Of a DNA stretch of 64,000 nucleotides, positions 16,676 through 25,771 are shown piece after piece; the first letter of the stretch is position 1, and each line of letters opens with the position of its first letter. This DNA is from Pseudomonas asiatica. Its GTDB lineage: Bacteria > Pseudomonadota > Gammaproteobacteria > Pseudomonadales > Pseudomonadaceae. The position numbers and the translations under genes are program-made. The stretch is taken from assembly GCF_040214835.1 (NCBI RefSeq), contig NZ_CP157874.1:1678001-1742000 (forward strand), given 5' to 3'. Under the pieces are notes generated by a model. It did no database searches. It saw only the letters and a program-made list of their open reading frames with translations, and was not told where the DNA came from.

Positions 16676-17748
16676 CGCCGCCTCCTCAGGCGCAGGCGCT
16701 TCAGGCGCTGGCGCCATTCCGGGTGCGGTTGCAGGAAGCGCGGCTTGCGCAGCAGGCGGTGCAGCAGGTTGTCGGGCCATTGCACGGCCAGCACCAGCAG
16801 CACGCTCAGCAGCAAGGCCAGGGCCAGGGGCCAGGCATACAGGGCCTTGGCCGTGCGCGCCTGGGTCGGTTGCTGGGCCACCGGTTCGAGCTGGTCGAGG
16901 GTGTCGCCGATGGCGTCCAGTTCGGCGCCGTCATGGGCGCGGAAGTAGGTGCCGTGGGTGATGTCGGCAATTTCCTTGAGCGAGGCTTCGTCCAGGTCCA
17001 GGCTCGGGTTCAGGCCGAGCAGGCCAGGGGTGCCACTGGCTTCGGGGTTGGCACCGATGCCGATGGTGTAGATGCGCACGCCTTCCTGGGCGGCCAGGCG
17101 GGCGGCGGTCAGCGGGTGGATCTGCCCGCCGTTGTTGGCGCCGTCGGTGATCAGCACCAGCACCCGGCTTTGTGCCGGGCGTTGACGCAGGCGCTTGACC
17201 GCCAGGCCAATGGCATCGCCAATGGCGGTGTTCTTGCCGGCGATGCCGATCTGCGCTTCGTCGAGGAAGGTGCGCACGGTGCGCCGGTCGAAAGTGAGCG
17301 GCGCCTGCAGGTAGGCCTGGCTGCCGAACAGGATCAGGCCGACGCGGTCGCCTTCGCGGTCCTGCAGAAAGTCGCCGAGCAGCGCCTTGACCAGGTCGAG
17401 GCGGCTGATTTCTTCGTTCTGCCACTGCATGTCGGGGAAGTCCATCGACCCGGACACATCCACCGCCACCAGCAGGTCGCGGCCGCTGGCAGCCACTGGC
17501 ACCGGCTCGCCCAACCATTGCGGGCGGGCGGCGGCGCACAGCAGCAACAGCCAGATGACGACAAAGGGCGCCTGCTGGCGCCAGGTCGGCAGGTTGAGCC
17601 GCGCGCGGCGCCCGGCCAGGCCTTCCAGTTCGTCGAGAAAGCCCACCTTGAGCACCGGTTCGCCGCTGTCGGCGGCCGGCAGCACCAGGCGCGCCAGCCA
17701 CGGCAGCGGCAACAGGGCGAAGACCCACGGCCAGGCCAGTTCAAACAT
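16672..17748 (-). CDS. batA: VWA domain protein (BatA type)
   Basis: 358 residues. N-terminal membrane segments (residues about 5-23 and 60-78), a VWA domain with an intact MIDAS motif DVSGSMD at about residue 97, then TDGANNGG, and a C-terminal helix (ALYAWPLALALLLSVLLVLAV). This is the BatA layout with the VWA domain held at the inner membrane. It overlaps the DUF4381 gene by 8 bp and the fused BatB/BatC gene by 4 bp, consistent with one operon and a membrane complex. Confidence 0.9.
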   Translation of the reverse strand: MFELAWPWVFALLPLPWLARLVLPAADSGEPVLKVGFLDELEGLAGRRARLNLPTWRQQAPFVVIWLLLLCAAARPQWLGEPVPVAASGRDLLVAVDVSGSMDFPDMQWQNEEISRLDLVKALLGDFLQDREGDRVGLILFGSQAYLQAPLTFDRRTVRTFLDEAQIGIAGKNTAIGDAIGLAVKRLRQRPAQSRVLVLITDGANNGGQIHPLTAARLAAQEGVRIYTIGIGANPEASGTPGLLGLNPSLDLDEASLKEIADITHGTYFRAHDGAELDAIGDTLDQLEPVAQQPTQARTAKALYAWPLALALLLSVLLVLAVQWPDNLLHRLLRKPRFLQPHPEWRQRLKRLRLRRRR

Positions 17749-18235
17749 GCTTGCGAATCCAGGTTTCGACGGCTTGGCTGAGCCCGGCGATGGCCTTGTC
17801 GTCGAGCTTGCACTCGGGTTTGTAGGCGCCTTCGACCAGTACCATCCAGCGGGTCAGGCCGGCGGCCGGGCAGCGGTTGTCGAGAAACGCCAGCCACTGG
17901 CGGCCGTTGAGGGTGTGGCTGTTGGCGCCCGGGTAGTGGCTGCGGCACAGGCGCTTGAGCAGGGCGTTGATCTGTTGCAGCCAGGCCCCGGCCGGGGCGC
18001 CGTCGTAGGGGCGCGGCAGGCGCGCCAGTTCGGCCAGCGCTTCCACGCGCACCGGGTCCAAGGGTTGTTCGGCACGCACGATGCGGCGTTTGCCCGGGCG
18101 CCAGTGGCGCACCCGCCACAGGCCCCAGGCCAGCAGCGGCAGCACGGCCAGCAGCAGCCACCAGCCGGGTGCCGGTGGCCACAGGCCGATCGGCGCGGGG
18201 GCGATCAGCGGCTGCAGTTGGTCAAGCGGGTTCAT
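17741..18235 (-). CDS. DUF4381 domain protein of the Bat operon
   Basis: 164 residues with one N-terminal membrane helix (APGWWLLLAVLPLLAWGLWRV) and a basic cytoplasmic part with conserved W-L-Q-Q-I-N-A-L-L-K-R. DUF4381 proteins are regularly encoded between the DUF58 and VWA genes in proteobacterial Bat operons. It is separated from the DUF58 gene by 13 bp. Molecular function unknown; an assembly or scaffolding role is inferred from position. Confidence 0.85.
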   Translation of the reverse strand: MNPLDQLQPLIAPAPIGLWPPAPGWWLLLAVLPLLAWGLWRVRHWRPGKRRIVRAEQPLDPVRVEALAELARLPRPYDGAPAGAWLQQINALLKRLCRSHYPGANSHTLNGRQWLAFLDNRCPAAGLTRWMVLVEGAYKPECKLDDKAIAGLSQAVETWIRKHV

Positions 18236-18248
18236 TGGCCGCTGCTCT

Positions 18249-19193
18249 TCATGACGCGCTCCGTGGCCGCTGGGCGTTCAGGTACTCGCGCAGTTGCTCG
18301 ATCATTTCGCTTTGGGTGCTCAGTGGCATCAGCAGCACGCGCAGCTTTTGCGCCATCAGCTCCCAGCGCTCGATGCGCGCTTCGGCCTGCTGGCGGTAGG
18401 CCTGGCGCAGGTTGGCGTCCAGGGTGTCGAGCTCCAGCTGCGCGCTGCGCTGGGCGAAGCGCAGCAGGCCGGCGGCGGGCAGGGCGTGGTCGAGCGGGTC
18501 GGACACCGGCATCAGCAGCAGGTCGCAATGGCGCGAGAGCATGGCCAGGTGCTGCTCCACCTGGGCAGTGAGCGAGCGCTCATCGCAGATCACGATGGCC
18601 AGGCTGCCGGGGCGCAGCACTTCGCGGGCGCGGCGCAGGGCCAGGCCCAGGCTGTCGGCCCCGGGCGTGGCCTCGGTGTGCAGCGCCTGGTTGACCTTGG
18701 CCAGGCGGTTGAGCAGTTGCAGCAGGCTCTGCTTGCTGCGCCGGGGCTTGATTTCGTGGTGTTCGTTGTCGCCGAACACCAACCCGCCGATGCGGTCGTT
18801 GTGGCCCAGCGCGGCCCAGCCGAACAGCGCGGCGGCCTGGGCGGCCAGCACCGACTTGAACATCAGCCCCGAGCCGAAGAACAGCCGTTGGCTCTGCTCG
18901 ACAAGGATGAAGATGGGCCGTTCGCGCTCTTCGTGGAACAGCTTGGTGTGCGGTTCCTGGGTACGCGCGGTGACCCGCCAGTCGATGTTGCGCACATCGT
19001 CGCCGGCCTGGTAAACGCGCACCTGGTCGAAGTCCACGCCGCGCCCGCGAAGCTTGGAGTGGTGCAGGCCCACCAGCGGGCTGCGTTGGCCGGGCCGGGA
19101 AAACAGCTGGATTTCGCGCACGCGGTGGCGCATGTCGATCAGCTCGGCAAGGCCGATGCGGATGCCGGGTTCGGCCAGCGACGCGGTGGGCAT
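18249..19193 (-). CDS. DUF58 domain protein
   Basis: 314 residues from the ATG at 19193 (MPTASLAEPGIRIGLAELIDMRH). It contains the DUF58 hallmark GRGVDFDQVRVYQAGDDVRNIDWRVTART, followed by a VWA-like domain. It begins 4 bp after the MoxR stop. MoxR ATPases and DUF58 proteins are nearly always adjacent and are thought to act together as chaperone-like factors for metal insertion or complex assembly. Confidence 0.9.
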   Translation of the reverse strand: MPTASLAEPGIRIGLAELIDMRHRVREIQLFSRPGQRSPLVGLHHSKLRGRGVDFDQVRVYQAGDDVRNIDWRVTARTQEPHTKLFHEERERPIFILVEQSQRLFFGSGLMFKSVLAAQAAALFGWAALGHNDRIGGLVFGDNEHHEIKPRRSKQSLLQLLNRLAKVNQALHTEATPGADSLGLALRRAREVLRPGSLAIVICDERSLTAQVEQHLAMLSRHCDLLLMPVSDPLDHALPAAGLLRFAQRSAQLELDTLDANLRQAYRQQAEARIERWELMAQKLRVLLMPLSTQSEMIEQLREYLNAQRPRSAS

Positions 19194-19197
19194 GGGC

Positions 19198-20157
<960 letters not shown>

Positions 20158-20284
20158 CGGTGACGGTTCCTGGTATGGGGCCGCAGGCGGCTGGAAGCAG
20201 CTGCCCTGGCAAGGGGTGATACTTTAATCCATCCGGGGGGGTGGCGACCAATGGCGGCAGGGAAATTTATCCTTGCCCGGGGCC

Positions 20285-20309
20285 ATGCAGGTCCGGAAAT
20301 GTCCTGCAT
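20285..20309. promoter_or_regulatory. 7-bp inverted repeat between divergent genes
   Basis: ATGCAGG (20285-20291) and CCTGCAT (20303-20309) are perfect reverse complements with an 11-bp spacer. The site lies in the 231-bp gap between the MoxR gene and the DUF2235 gene and could be an operator for either. Confidence 0.3.
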
Positions 20310-20351
20310 ATGGCTGGCCATTGGCTGATGTTCCGCGGCGGTGTGCTGGCG

Positions 20352-20381
20352 CCTGCTTGTGCTTTTTGTACAAGCAGGAGG
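20352..20381 (+). promoter_or_regulatory. hairpin overlapping the ribosome-binding site of the DUF2235 gene
   Basis: CCTGCTTGT (20352-20360) and ACAAGCAGG (20370-20378) form a perfect 9-bp stem with a 9-nt T-rich loop. The ribosome-binding site AGGAGG (20376-20381) shares its first three bases with the stem, 7 nt before the ATG at 20389. The geometry suggests translational repression by occlusion. Confidence 0.5.
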
Positions 20382-20388
20382 CAGGACA

Positions 20389-21696
20389 ATGGGCCTGAAC
20401 AGCTGTAGCACTGCACGCATCATGCCGGTCACTCTGCGTTTTGGCGTGTTCTTCGATGGCACCGGTAACAACCTGAACAATGTGATGCCGGTGGATTCAC
20501 CGGTGGGTAAAGGGGGCAGTTATGCCAATGCCTTGAGCAACGTGGCCCTGTTGCATGCGCTGTATCCGGTGCAGGGGGCCAATGCTGACGGGACCATGGC
20601 GTTTCTGAAGCGCTATGTCGAGGGCGTGGGCACCCTGGCGGGGGAGGCGGATCATGCCTATGCCTCGGCCACCGGGTGTGGGCGTTGGGGGGCCGAGGCG
20701 CGGGTCGCCGAGGCCTTGGCGGGGATTGCCGGGCAGTTGCGGGACTGGGGCGAGGCGCATCCGCAGGCAAGGCTCGAGCGGGTCGAGTTCGACCTGTTCG
20801 GTTTCAGCCGGGGCGCGGCGGCGGTGCGGCATCTGGCCAACCTGCTGCATGATGGCGGCGACAGTCTGTTGGCGGTGTCCTGCGGCATCGTCATCAATTT
20901 CATCGGCCTGTTCGACACGGTGGCGGCGATCATCGCGCCGCTACAGGGCGACTTCGACCCCGCCGACGACCGCCATGGTGGCTTGCGCCTGGGCCTGGGT
21001 GCGGGCATTGCCCGGCAAATGGTGCAGCTGGTGGCGGGGGACGAGCAGCGGCACAACTTCCCGCTGGTGCGCAGCGGCCATGACATCGTGTTGCCAGGCG
21101 TGCACTCGAACATTGGCGGTGGTTACCCGGATACCACGCAGGAGCAGGTGCTGCTGTGCAAACCGCATTCTCAGCGGGTGCCGCTGAGAATGCGCGTCGA
21201 GCACACGCGTGTGCACGCAACAGTCAGTGCGTTGCTGGCGTCGTCGTTTGGTGAAATGGGCGCGCCCAGGCCGCGTGTGCTGGCCTGGGAGGAGCCGATT
21301 GCCGGTGGCCTGCCTAGCGAGGCGCAAAAGCAGGTTTATGCGGCGGTGTACCGCGAGCGGGAAGTGGCGGGGCAGCTTTCCCGGGTGTACCTGAGCATCA
21401 TGCGTGAGTTGGCGGTGCGGGCGGGTGTGCCGTTTGCGCCGTTGGGCGGGCAGGCTGAGCATCGGTTGCCGGAGGAGTTGCTGGGCATCAGCCGCAAGTT
21501 GCACGGGTTTGCCTTGGGTGAGAGTGAGCAGCCTGGGTTGACCGAGGATGAGCTGCGTTTGTTGCGCGACAGGTATGTGCATGCGTCGGCGAACTGGAAT
21601 GCGTTGAAGGGGTTGCGTAACAGTGTGCTGGATGTGCTGTTCGTCGATCGGCCGGGGGCGGGGGGGCGGGTGAAGCATGCCAACCCGGTCGCGTGA
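20389..21696 (+). CDS. DUF2235 alpha/beta-hydrolase, T6SS phospholipase-like
   Basis: 435 residues from the ATG at 20389, behind AGGAGG. The start LRFGVFFDGTGNNLNN and the nucleophile elbow GFSRGAA (GxSxG, about residue 140) define DUF2235 hydrolases, the family that includes Tle1-type type VI secretion phospholipase effectors. There is no signal peptide, as expected for a T6SS cargo. No VgrG, PAAR or immunity gene is adjacent, so an effector role is only a possibility; a housekeeping hydrolase is the alternative. Confidence 0.8.
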   Translation: MGLNSCSTARIMPVTLRFGVFFDGTGNNLNNVMPVDSPVGKGGSYANALSNVALLHALYPVQGANADGTMAFLKRYVEGVGTLAGEADHAYASATGCGRWGAEARVAEALAGIAGQLRDWGEAHPQARLERVEFDLFGFSRGAAAVRHLANLLHDGGDSLLAVSCGIVINFIGLFDTVAAIIAPLQGDFDPADDRHGGLRLGLGAGIARQMVQLVAGDEQRHNFPLVRSGHDIVLPGVHSNIGGGYPDTTQEQVLLCKPHSQRVPLRMRVEHTRVHATVSALLASSFGEMGAPRPRVLAWEEPIAGGLPSEAQKQVYAAVYREREVAGQLSRVYLSIMRELAVRAGVPFAPLGGQAEHRLPEELLGISRKLHGFALGESEQPGLTEDELRLLRDRYVHASANWNALKGLRNSVLDVLFVDRPGAGGRVKHANPVA

Positions 21697-21740
21697 GTCG
21701 TCTGTGGGCGTGGGTTTGCATGGCACCAGCTGCGCCGGTG

Positions 21741-21827
21741 TTCGCGGGTGAACCCGCTCCCACAGGTCCTGCGTCAACCCTGAGAGCGGCGCGATACCTG
21801 TGGGAGCGGTCTTGCGGCTGCGATGGG
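21741..21827. repeat. hybrid REP pair
   Basis: The left arm (21741-21766) belongs to the CGCGGGTGAACCCGCTCCCACAG family, while the right arm (21797-21827, GGAGCGGTCTTGCGGCTGCGATGGG) resembles the GCGGCCTTGTGTCGCGA family. It sits between convergent genes. Confidence 0.75.
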
Positions 21828-22721
21828 TCAGTCAGCCGCGCTCAGGGCGTCCAGCAGGCTCTTCAGGTACGCGCTGCCTTGCGCATCCAGCGGCTGCAGG
21901 GGCAGGCGTGGAGTGCCGACATCCTGGCCGAGCATCTTCAAGCCGGCCTTGATGGTGGTGGGCAGGCCACGGCGGGTGATGTATTCCAGCAGTTCGTACT
22001 GGCGGTAGAACAACGCGCGAGCTTCAGCCAGGTCGCCTTGCTGCACCGCGTCCCACAGCGCCAGGTTCAGCGCTGGGATCAGGTTGGGCGCGGCAGTGCA
22101 CCAGCCGGTGGCACCGGCCACGAGGGCTTCCAGGGTGAGCGGGTTGCAACCGTTGTAGAAGGCCACCTGGCCATCGGTGGCCTTGAACAGGCGGTGCATG
22201 CGCTGGATGTCGCCGGTGCTTTCCTTGACCATCGTCACATTGGGCACTTCGCCGAGGATGCGCAGGATCAGCTCCACCGACAGGTCGGTGCCGCTGGTGC
22301 CCGGGTTGTTGTAGAGCATGATCGGAATGTCGATGGCCGCACCCACCGCCTTGTAGTGGGCGGCCACTTCGGCTTCGGTGAGCTTCCAGTAGGAGATGGG
22401 CAGCACCATCACCGCCGTGGCGCCGCAGGCCTGTGCCAGGCGGGCGCGCTGCACGGTGCGTGCGGTGGTCAGGTCGGAGACGCTGACCACGCTGGGTACG
22501 CGGCCGGCAATGCGTGCCAGGCTGAAACGCACCACCGTTTCCCATTCGCTGTCGGACAGGTAGGCGCCTTCGCCGGTGCTGCCCAGTGGTGCGATGGCGT
22601 GCACGCCGTCTTCTATCAGGCGGTCGATGGACAGGCCCAGGGCATCCAGGTCGAGCGCGCCGTCTGCCGTGAAGGGAGTGATGGTGTAGCCGATAACGCC
22701 GCGAATTACAGGTGTAGACAT
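21828..22721 (-). CDS. DapA-family lyase/aldolase
   Basis: 297 residues. TIM-barrel of the dihydrodipicolinate synthase/N-acetylneuraminate lyase family: GSTGEGAYLSDSEW near residue 50, the catalytic Tyr in LYNNPGTSG (about 136) and the Schiff-base Lys in VKESTGD (about 164). The genuine lysine-pathway dapA is expected elsewhere; the operon with a class II aldolase argues for a catabolic lyase acting on a keto-acid. AGAGG lies 9 nt upstream. Substrate not predictable. Confidence 0.85.
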   Translation of the reverse strand: MSTPVIRGVIGYTITPFTADGALDLDALGLSIDRLIEDGVHAIAPLGSTGEGAYLSDSEWETVVRFSLARIAGRVPSVVSVSDLTTARTVQRARLAQACGATAVMVLPISYWKLTEAEVAAHYKAVGAAIDIPIMLYNNPGTSGTDLSVELILRILGEVPNVTMVKESTGDIQRMHRLFKATDGQVAFYNGCNPLTLEALVAGATGWCTAAPNLIPALNLALWDAVQQGDLAEARALFYRQYELLEYITRRGLPTTIKAGLKMLGQDVGTPRLPLQPLDAQGSAYLKSLLDALSAAD

Positions 22722-22765
22722 AACCAGGCACCTCTGCCGTTGTTGGGGAAAGAGTACAGCTTCAG

Positions 22766-23548
22766 TCAGCCCAGGCAGTCGCCATGGGCACGCAAGGCAC
22801 GGCGCGCGTAGTAGCTGAAGGCGGCGCCATGACGTTTGGGGGTGGAGATCCAGTCGTGGGCTTCCTTGCCCAGGGCATCCGGGATGGGGCGGATGTCACC
22901 GGCACCCATGGCCAGCAGCTGCATCTTGGCTGCGCGCTCGAACAGCAGGGCGAGCACGCAGGCTTCCTCGATCGAGCGGCCGGCGATCAGCAGGCCATGG
23001 TGGGAAAGCAGGATCGCGCGCTTGTCGCCGATCGCCCTGGAAATGATTTCACCTTCTTCGTTGCCCACCGGTACGCCGGGCCATTCCTTGAGGAACGCGC
23101 AGTCGTCGAACAGCGGGCACAGGTCCATGTGCGAGATGGCCAGTGGCACTTCCAGCATCGACAGGGCGGCGCTGTGCAGCGGGTGAGTGTGGATGATGCA
23201 GTTGACGTCGGGGCGTGCGCGGTACAGCCAGCTATGGAAGCGGTTGGCCGGGTTGGCCATGCCGCGGCCTTGCAGCACGGTGAGATCTTCGTCGACCACC
23301 AGCAGGTTGGAAGCGGCGATCTCGTCGAAGCCCAGGCCGAGTTGTTGCGTGTAGTAGGTGCCAGGCTGCTCGGCGCGGGCGGTGATCTGCCCGGCCAGGC
23401 CGGAATCGTGGCCGCCGTCGAACAGGATGCGGCAGGTGAGGGCGAGTTTTTGTCGAGAGGTATAGGTGTTGTCGGCCAGCGCCGTCAGCATCTGCTGCTG
23501 GGCGAGTTTGACGAGTTGGTCCTTGGGGGTCTGCATGGTGGTCGTCAT
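22766..23548 (-). CDS. class II aldolase/adducin family protein
   Basis: 260 residues from the ATG at 23548. Metal-binding histidines appear in NCIIHTHPLHSAA and LLSHHGLLIAG, the usual zinc site of class II (fuculose-phosphate type) aldolases and decarboxylases; GLGFDEIAASNLLVVDED matches the family. It precedes the DapA-like gene by 44 bp. The pair is likely induced by a small metabolite through the palindrome at 23624-23640. An ATG at 23563 is an alternative start with no ribosome-binding site. Confidence 0.85.
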   Translation of the reverse strand: MTTTMQTPKDQLVKLAQQQMLTALADNTYTSRQKLALTCRILFDGGHDSGLAGQITARAEQPGTYYTQQLGLGFDEIAASNLLVVDEDLTVLQGRGMANPANRFHSWLYRARPDVNCIIHTHPLHSAALSMLEVPLAISHMDLCPLFDDCAFLKEWPGVPVGNEEGEIISRAIGDKRAILLSHHGLLIAGRSIEEACVLALLFERAAKMQLLAMGAGDIRPIPDALGKEAHDWISTPKRHGAAFSYYARRALRAHGDCLG

Positions 23549-23623
23549 GGGCGGTACCTGCATCGGGAAGGGCGATGGATTGCTGATCGGCGAGGACGCC
23601 GTCAGGACACAAGTGCGATATTA

Positions 23624-23658
23624 ATGACACAAGGTGTCATATGCAAGCGATGTGTCAT
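23624..23658. promoter_or_regulatory. operator: perfect palindrome plus a third half-site
   Basis: ATGACACAAGGTGTCAT (23624-23640) is a perfect 7-3-7 inverted repeat, and another GTGTCAT lies at 23652-23658. The site is 76 bp before the aldolase start. Spacing and symmetry fit a dimeric regulator such as a GntR/FCD or IclR protein; no such gene is adjacent. Confidence 0.55.
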
Positions 23659-23771
23659 CGCCAGCGCCAGTCCATCTGAGACTGCGAGGGGGGAGGTATG
23701 GCGGGGTTGTCAGAGGTGGTGCAGGCAACGATCGGCAGGCCAGCCCTGATCACAGGGCTGGCACGTGCCCT

Positions 23772-24632
23772 TCAAGGTGCGCCGAACAGCATCGTCCAGT
23801 AAACGCCGTTATCGCTACGCGAGTTCTCGGCAAAGGCCGCACCCACCTGGGTAAACATCGGGTTCATCAGGTTGGCGCAATGCCCGGGGCTGGCCAGCCA
23901 GCCGGCCATCGCCTTGCTCGGTGACCCCTGGCCTGCGGCAATGTTCTCGCCGATCTGTCGCCCACGGTAGCCGGCATCCCATGCCCGATCCGCGGGTAGA
24001 TCACCGTCGAGGTCGCGGTGCGCGAAGAAATTGTCGTTGGCCATCGCCCGGCTGTGGCGCTGCGCCGCCGTTCCCAGGGCGGTGTTCCAGGTCAACGGGC
24101 GTGCAGCGGCAAAGCGCTGGCGACCACACAGGCGCGGCTTCGCCCGTGCAGCGTTTACCTGTGCCAGCAACGCGTTGCTTGCCGATCGCCTATCGCCAAG
24201 CTGGGCATCGAGCAGGGGCCGAGCCAGCAGTACCCGCCATTCATTGCGTGAGCGACTCACACCGATATCGGCATATTGGCTATCGAGCAGGGCTGCGCAG
24301 TAGTCGCTGCGGAGCATGTCAAAGGCCTCCTCGGCATCTCGCGCGCCGACCAGGCGGATGGCCCGCACCTTCACCGCCTGATAACCCGCAGCCTTCAATC
24401 CTTCCCGCAAACCCCCGCCGTAGCCGACCGGCAACGCCAGTTTCGGTTTCAGCACCAGCGGCGTCGAGCCTCGGATCATGCGCCGCTCGCAGCGTTGTGG
24501 CTGGGTGCGATAGTCGTTGATGGCTGCCACCAGTTGCCTTTCCCCGCTGGCATGGGCGGGGTTGGCGAACAGGTGGAAAAAAGGGATGAGGCAGAGCGAG
24601 ACAAAGGGGGAGCGACGGACTGCTTGGCGCAT
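23772..24632 (-). CDS. CAP (SCP/PR-1) domain protein, exported
   Basis: 286 residues from the ATG at 24632. Signal peptide MRQAVRRSPFVSLCLIPFF with cleavage near AHA. The C-terminal half is a CAP domain: LTWNTALGTAAQRHSRAMANDNFFAHRD, GENIAAGQG, GWLASPGHCANLMNPMFTQVGAAF and a final YWTMLFG. The His and Glu residues of the CAP cavity are present. The N-terminal half has no clear family. Likely periplasmic or secreted; bacterial CAP proteins have few assigned functions. Confidence 0.85.
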   Translation of the reverse strand: MRQAVRRSPFVSLCLIPFFHLFANPAHASGERQLVAAINDYRTQPQRCERRMIRGSTPLVLKPKLALPVGYGGGLREGLKAAGYQAVKVRAIRLVGARDAEEAFDMLRSDYCAALLDSQYADIGVSRSRNEWRVLLARPLLDAQLGDRRSASNALLAQVNAARAKPRLCGRQRFAAARPLTWNTALGTAAQRHSRAMANDNFFAHRDLDGDLPADRAWDAGYRGRQIGENIAAGQGSPSKAMAGWLASPGHCANLMNPMFTQVGAAFAENSRSDNGVYWTMLFGAP

Positions 24633-24775
24633 GGGGTGAGTGGCTCTGGTGAATGACGGCGGCAAGGCCGATTTGAGGGCTCGGCTAAGACTGTGCGGCT
24701 CAATACAGGTTCACGCGTACGGGGTACAATTTTTCGCGGGTACTCAACTTGAATGCTGCAACAAGGTAAACCGCA

Positions 24776-25072
24776 ATGACACAAGCTACCGATCAGGCTT
24801 TTTACGACCGCGCGGATGCGCATATCGAACTGGCGAACCAGCAGATCGAGAAAATCGAAGACCTGGGCAAGGTCAGTGCCTCGCTGACCTTCGGCGCCTC
24901 GCGCTTCAATGCCTGGATGAGTGCCCGCAGTTTCAAGACCAGTGCCGAACTGGCTGCCGCGCGGGAAGAGTTGTTGAAGTATTTCTGCGAGCAGTACCGG
25001 ATGATGCTCGAGGACAACCTGGACGAGCACATCGAGCATTTTGACCGGTATGTGCTGGGCAAAGGCGACTGA
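24776..25072 (+). CDS. DUF3144 family protein
   Basis: 98 residues: MTQATDQAFYDRADAHIELAN, then a predicted helical protein with SFGASRFNAW-type core (LTFGASRFNAWMSA). This matches the small cytosolic DUF3144 family of gammaproteobacteria; function unknown. Divergent from the CAP gene with a 143-bp shared upstream region. Confidence 0.85.
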   Translation: MTQATDQAFYDRADAHIELANQQIEKIEDLGKVSASLTFGASRFNAWMSARSFKTSAELAAAREELLKYFCEQYRMMLEDNLDEHIEHFDRYVLGKGD

Positions 25073-25127
25073 ACCATGGGGGCGCGAACTCATGGAACTG
25101 CACAAGGCTCATTGAGTTAGCAGGGAC

Positions 25128-25213
25128 CCTGTGGGAGCGGCTTTAGCCGCGAACACCGGCGCAGCCGGTGCCATGCACCGCGTTGGATTCTTCGCGGGTA
25201 AACCCGCTCCCAC
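25128..25213. repeat. hybrid REP pair
   Basis: A left copy of the GGAGCGGCTTTAGCCGCGAA variant faces a right copy of CGCGGGTAAACCCGCTCCCACA; a small palindrome (ACCGGCGCAGCCGGT) lies between them. Located between convergent genes. Confidence 0.8.
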
Positions 25214-25230
25214 AACAGACCGCGCATGCC

Positions 25231-25686
25231 TTATCGGGTCTTCTTCTCCAGAATCCGCGCCCCGGTACCTTCCTTGCCCAGCACATCCTCGGGGTTGCGC
25301 AGCGGGCAATCTTCCAGCGACAGGCAGCCGCAGCCAATGCAGTTGTCCAGGCTGTCGCGCAACGCTTCCAGAGTACGAATGCGGGCGTTCAGGTCTTCGC
25401 GCCAGGCGGTCGACATCTCGCCCCATTGCGCTGCCGTGAGCTTGCTGTTGGGCGCATAGCGGCTGAAGGCCTGCTTGATCTCCTCAAGCGGAATACCCGT
25501 GCGCTGCGCCACCTTGATGATGGCCAGCGTGCGCAGCACCAGTGAAGGATAGCGGCGCTGGTTACCCGCCGTACGGACGCTGGCGATCAGCCCCTTGGTC
25601 TCGTAGAAGTGCAGCGCAGAAACCGCCACGCCGCTGCGTTTGGCCACTTCCCCTACCGTTAGCATCCGTGTGTTGTCCGCTGCCAT
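25231..25686 (-). CDS. soxR: redox-sensitive transcriptional activator SoxR
   Basis: 151 residues from the ATG at 25686. MerR-type winged HTH ([21 protein letters not shown]) with a dimerisation helix and the [2Fe-2S] cysteines at residues 116, 119, 121 and 127 ([12 protein letters not shown]). SoxR is activated when the cluster is oxidised, by redox-cycling compounds in pseudomonads. It is divergent from the efflux operon and its operator lies 11 bp upstream of its own start. Confidence 0.95.
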   Translation of the reverse strand: MAADNTRMLTVGEVAKRSGVAVSALHFYETKGLIASVRTAGNQRRYPSLVLRTLAIIKVAQRTGIPLEEIKQAFSRYAPNSKLTAAQWGEMSTAWREDLNARIRTLEALRDSLDNCIGCGCLSLEDCPLRNPEDVLGKEGTGARILEKKTR

Positions 25687-25691
25687 GCCTG

Positions 25692-25722
25692 TTGACCTCA
25701 AGTTAACTCGAGCTCTTATAGT
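25692..25722 (+). promoter_or_regulatory. SoxR-dependent promoter of the efflux operon
   Basis: A -35 TTGACC (25692-25697) and a -10 TATAGT (25717-25722) are separated by 19 bp, the over-long spacing typical of MerR/SoxR-activated promoters. The spacer holds CCTCAAGTTAACTCGAGC (25697-25714), which differs little from the enterobacterial soxS operator as I remember it. Transcription points towards the adaptor gene at 25772. Confidence 0.85.
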
Positions 25723-25771
25723 CCTGCCCGATCTTCCCCGCAACCGCTTTCCCTGATGATCGGAGCACTGC

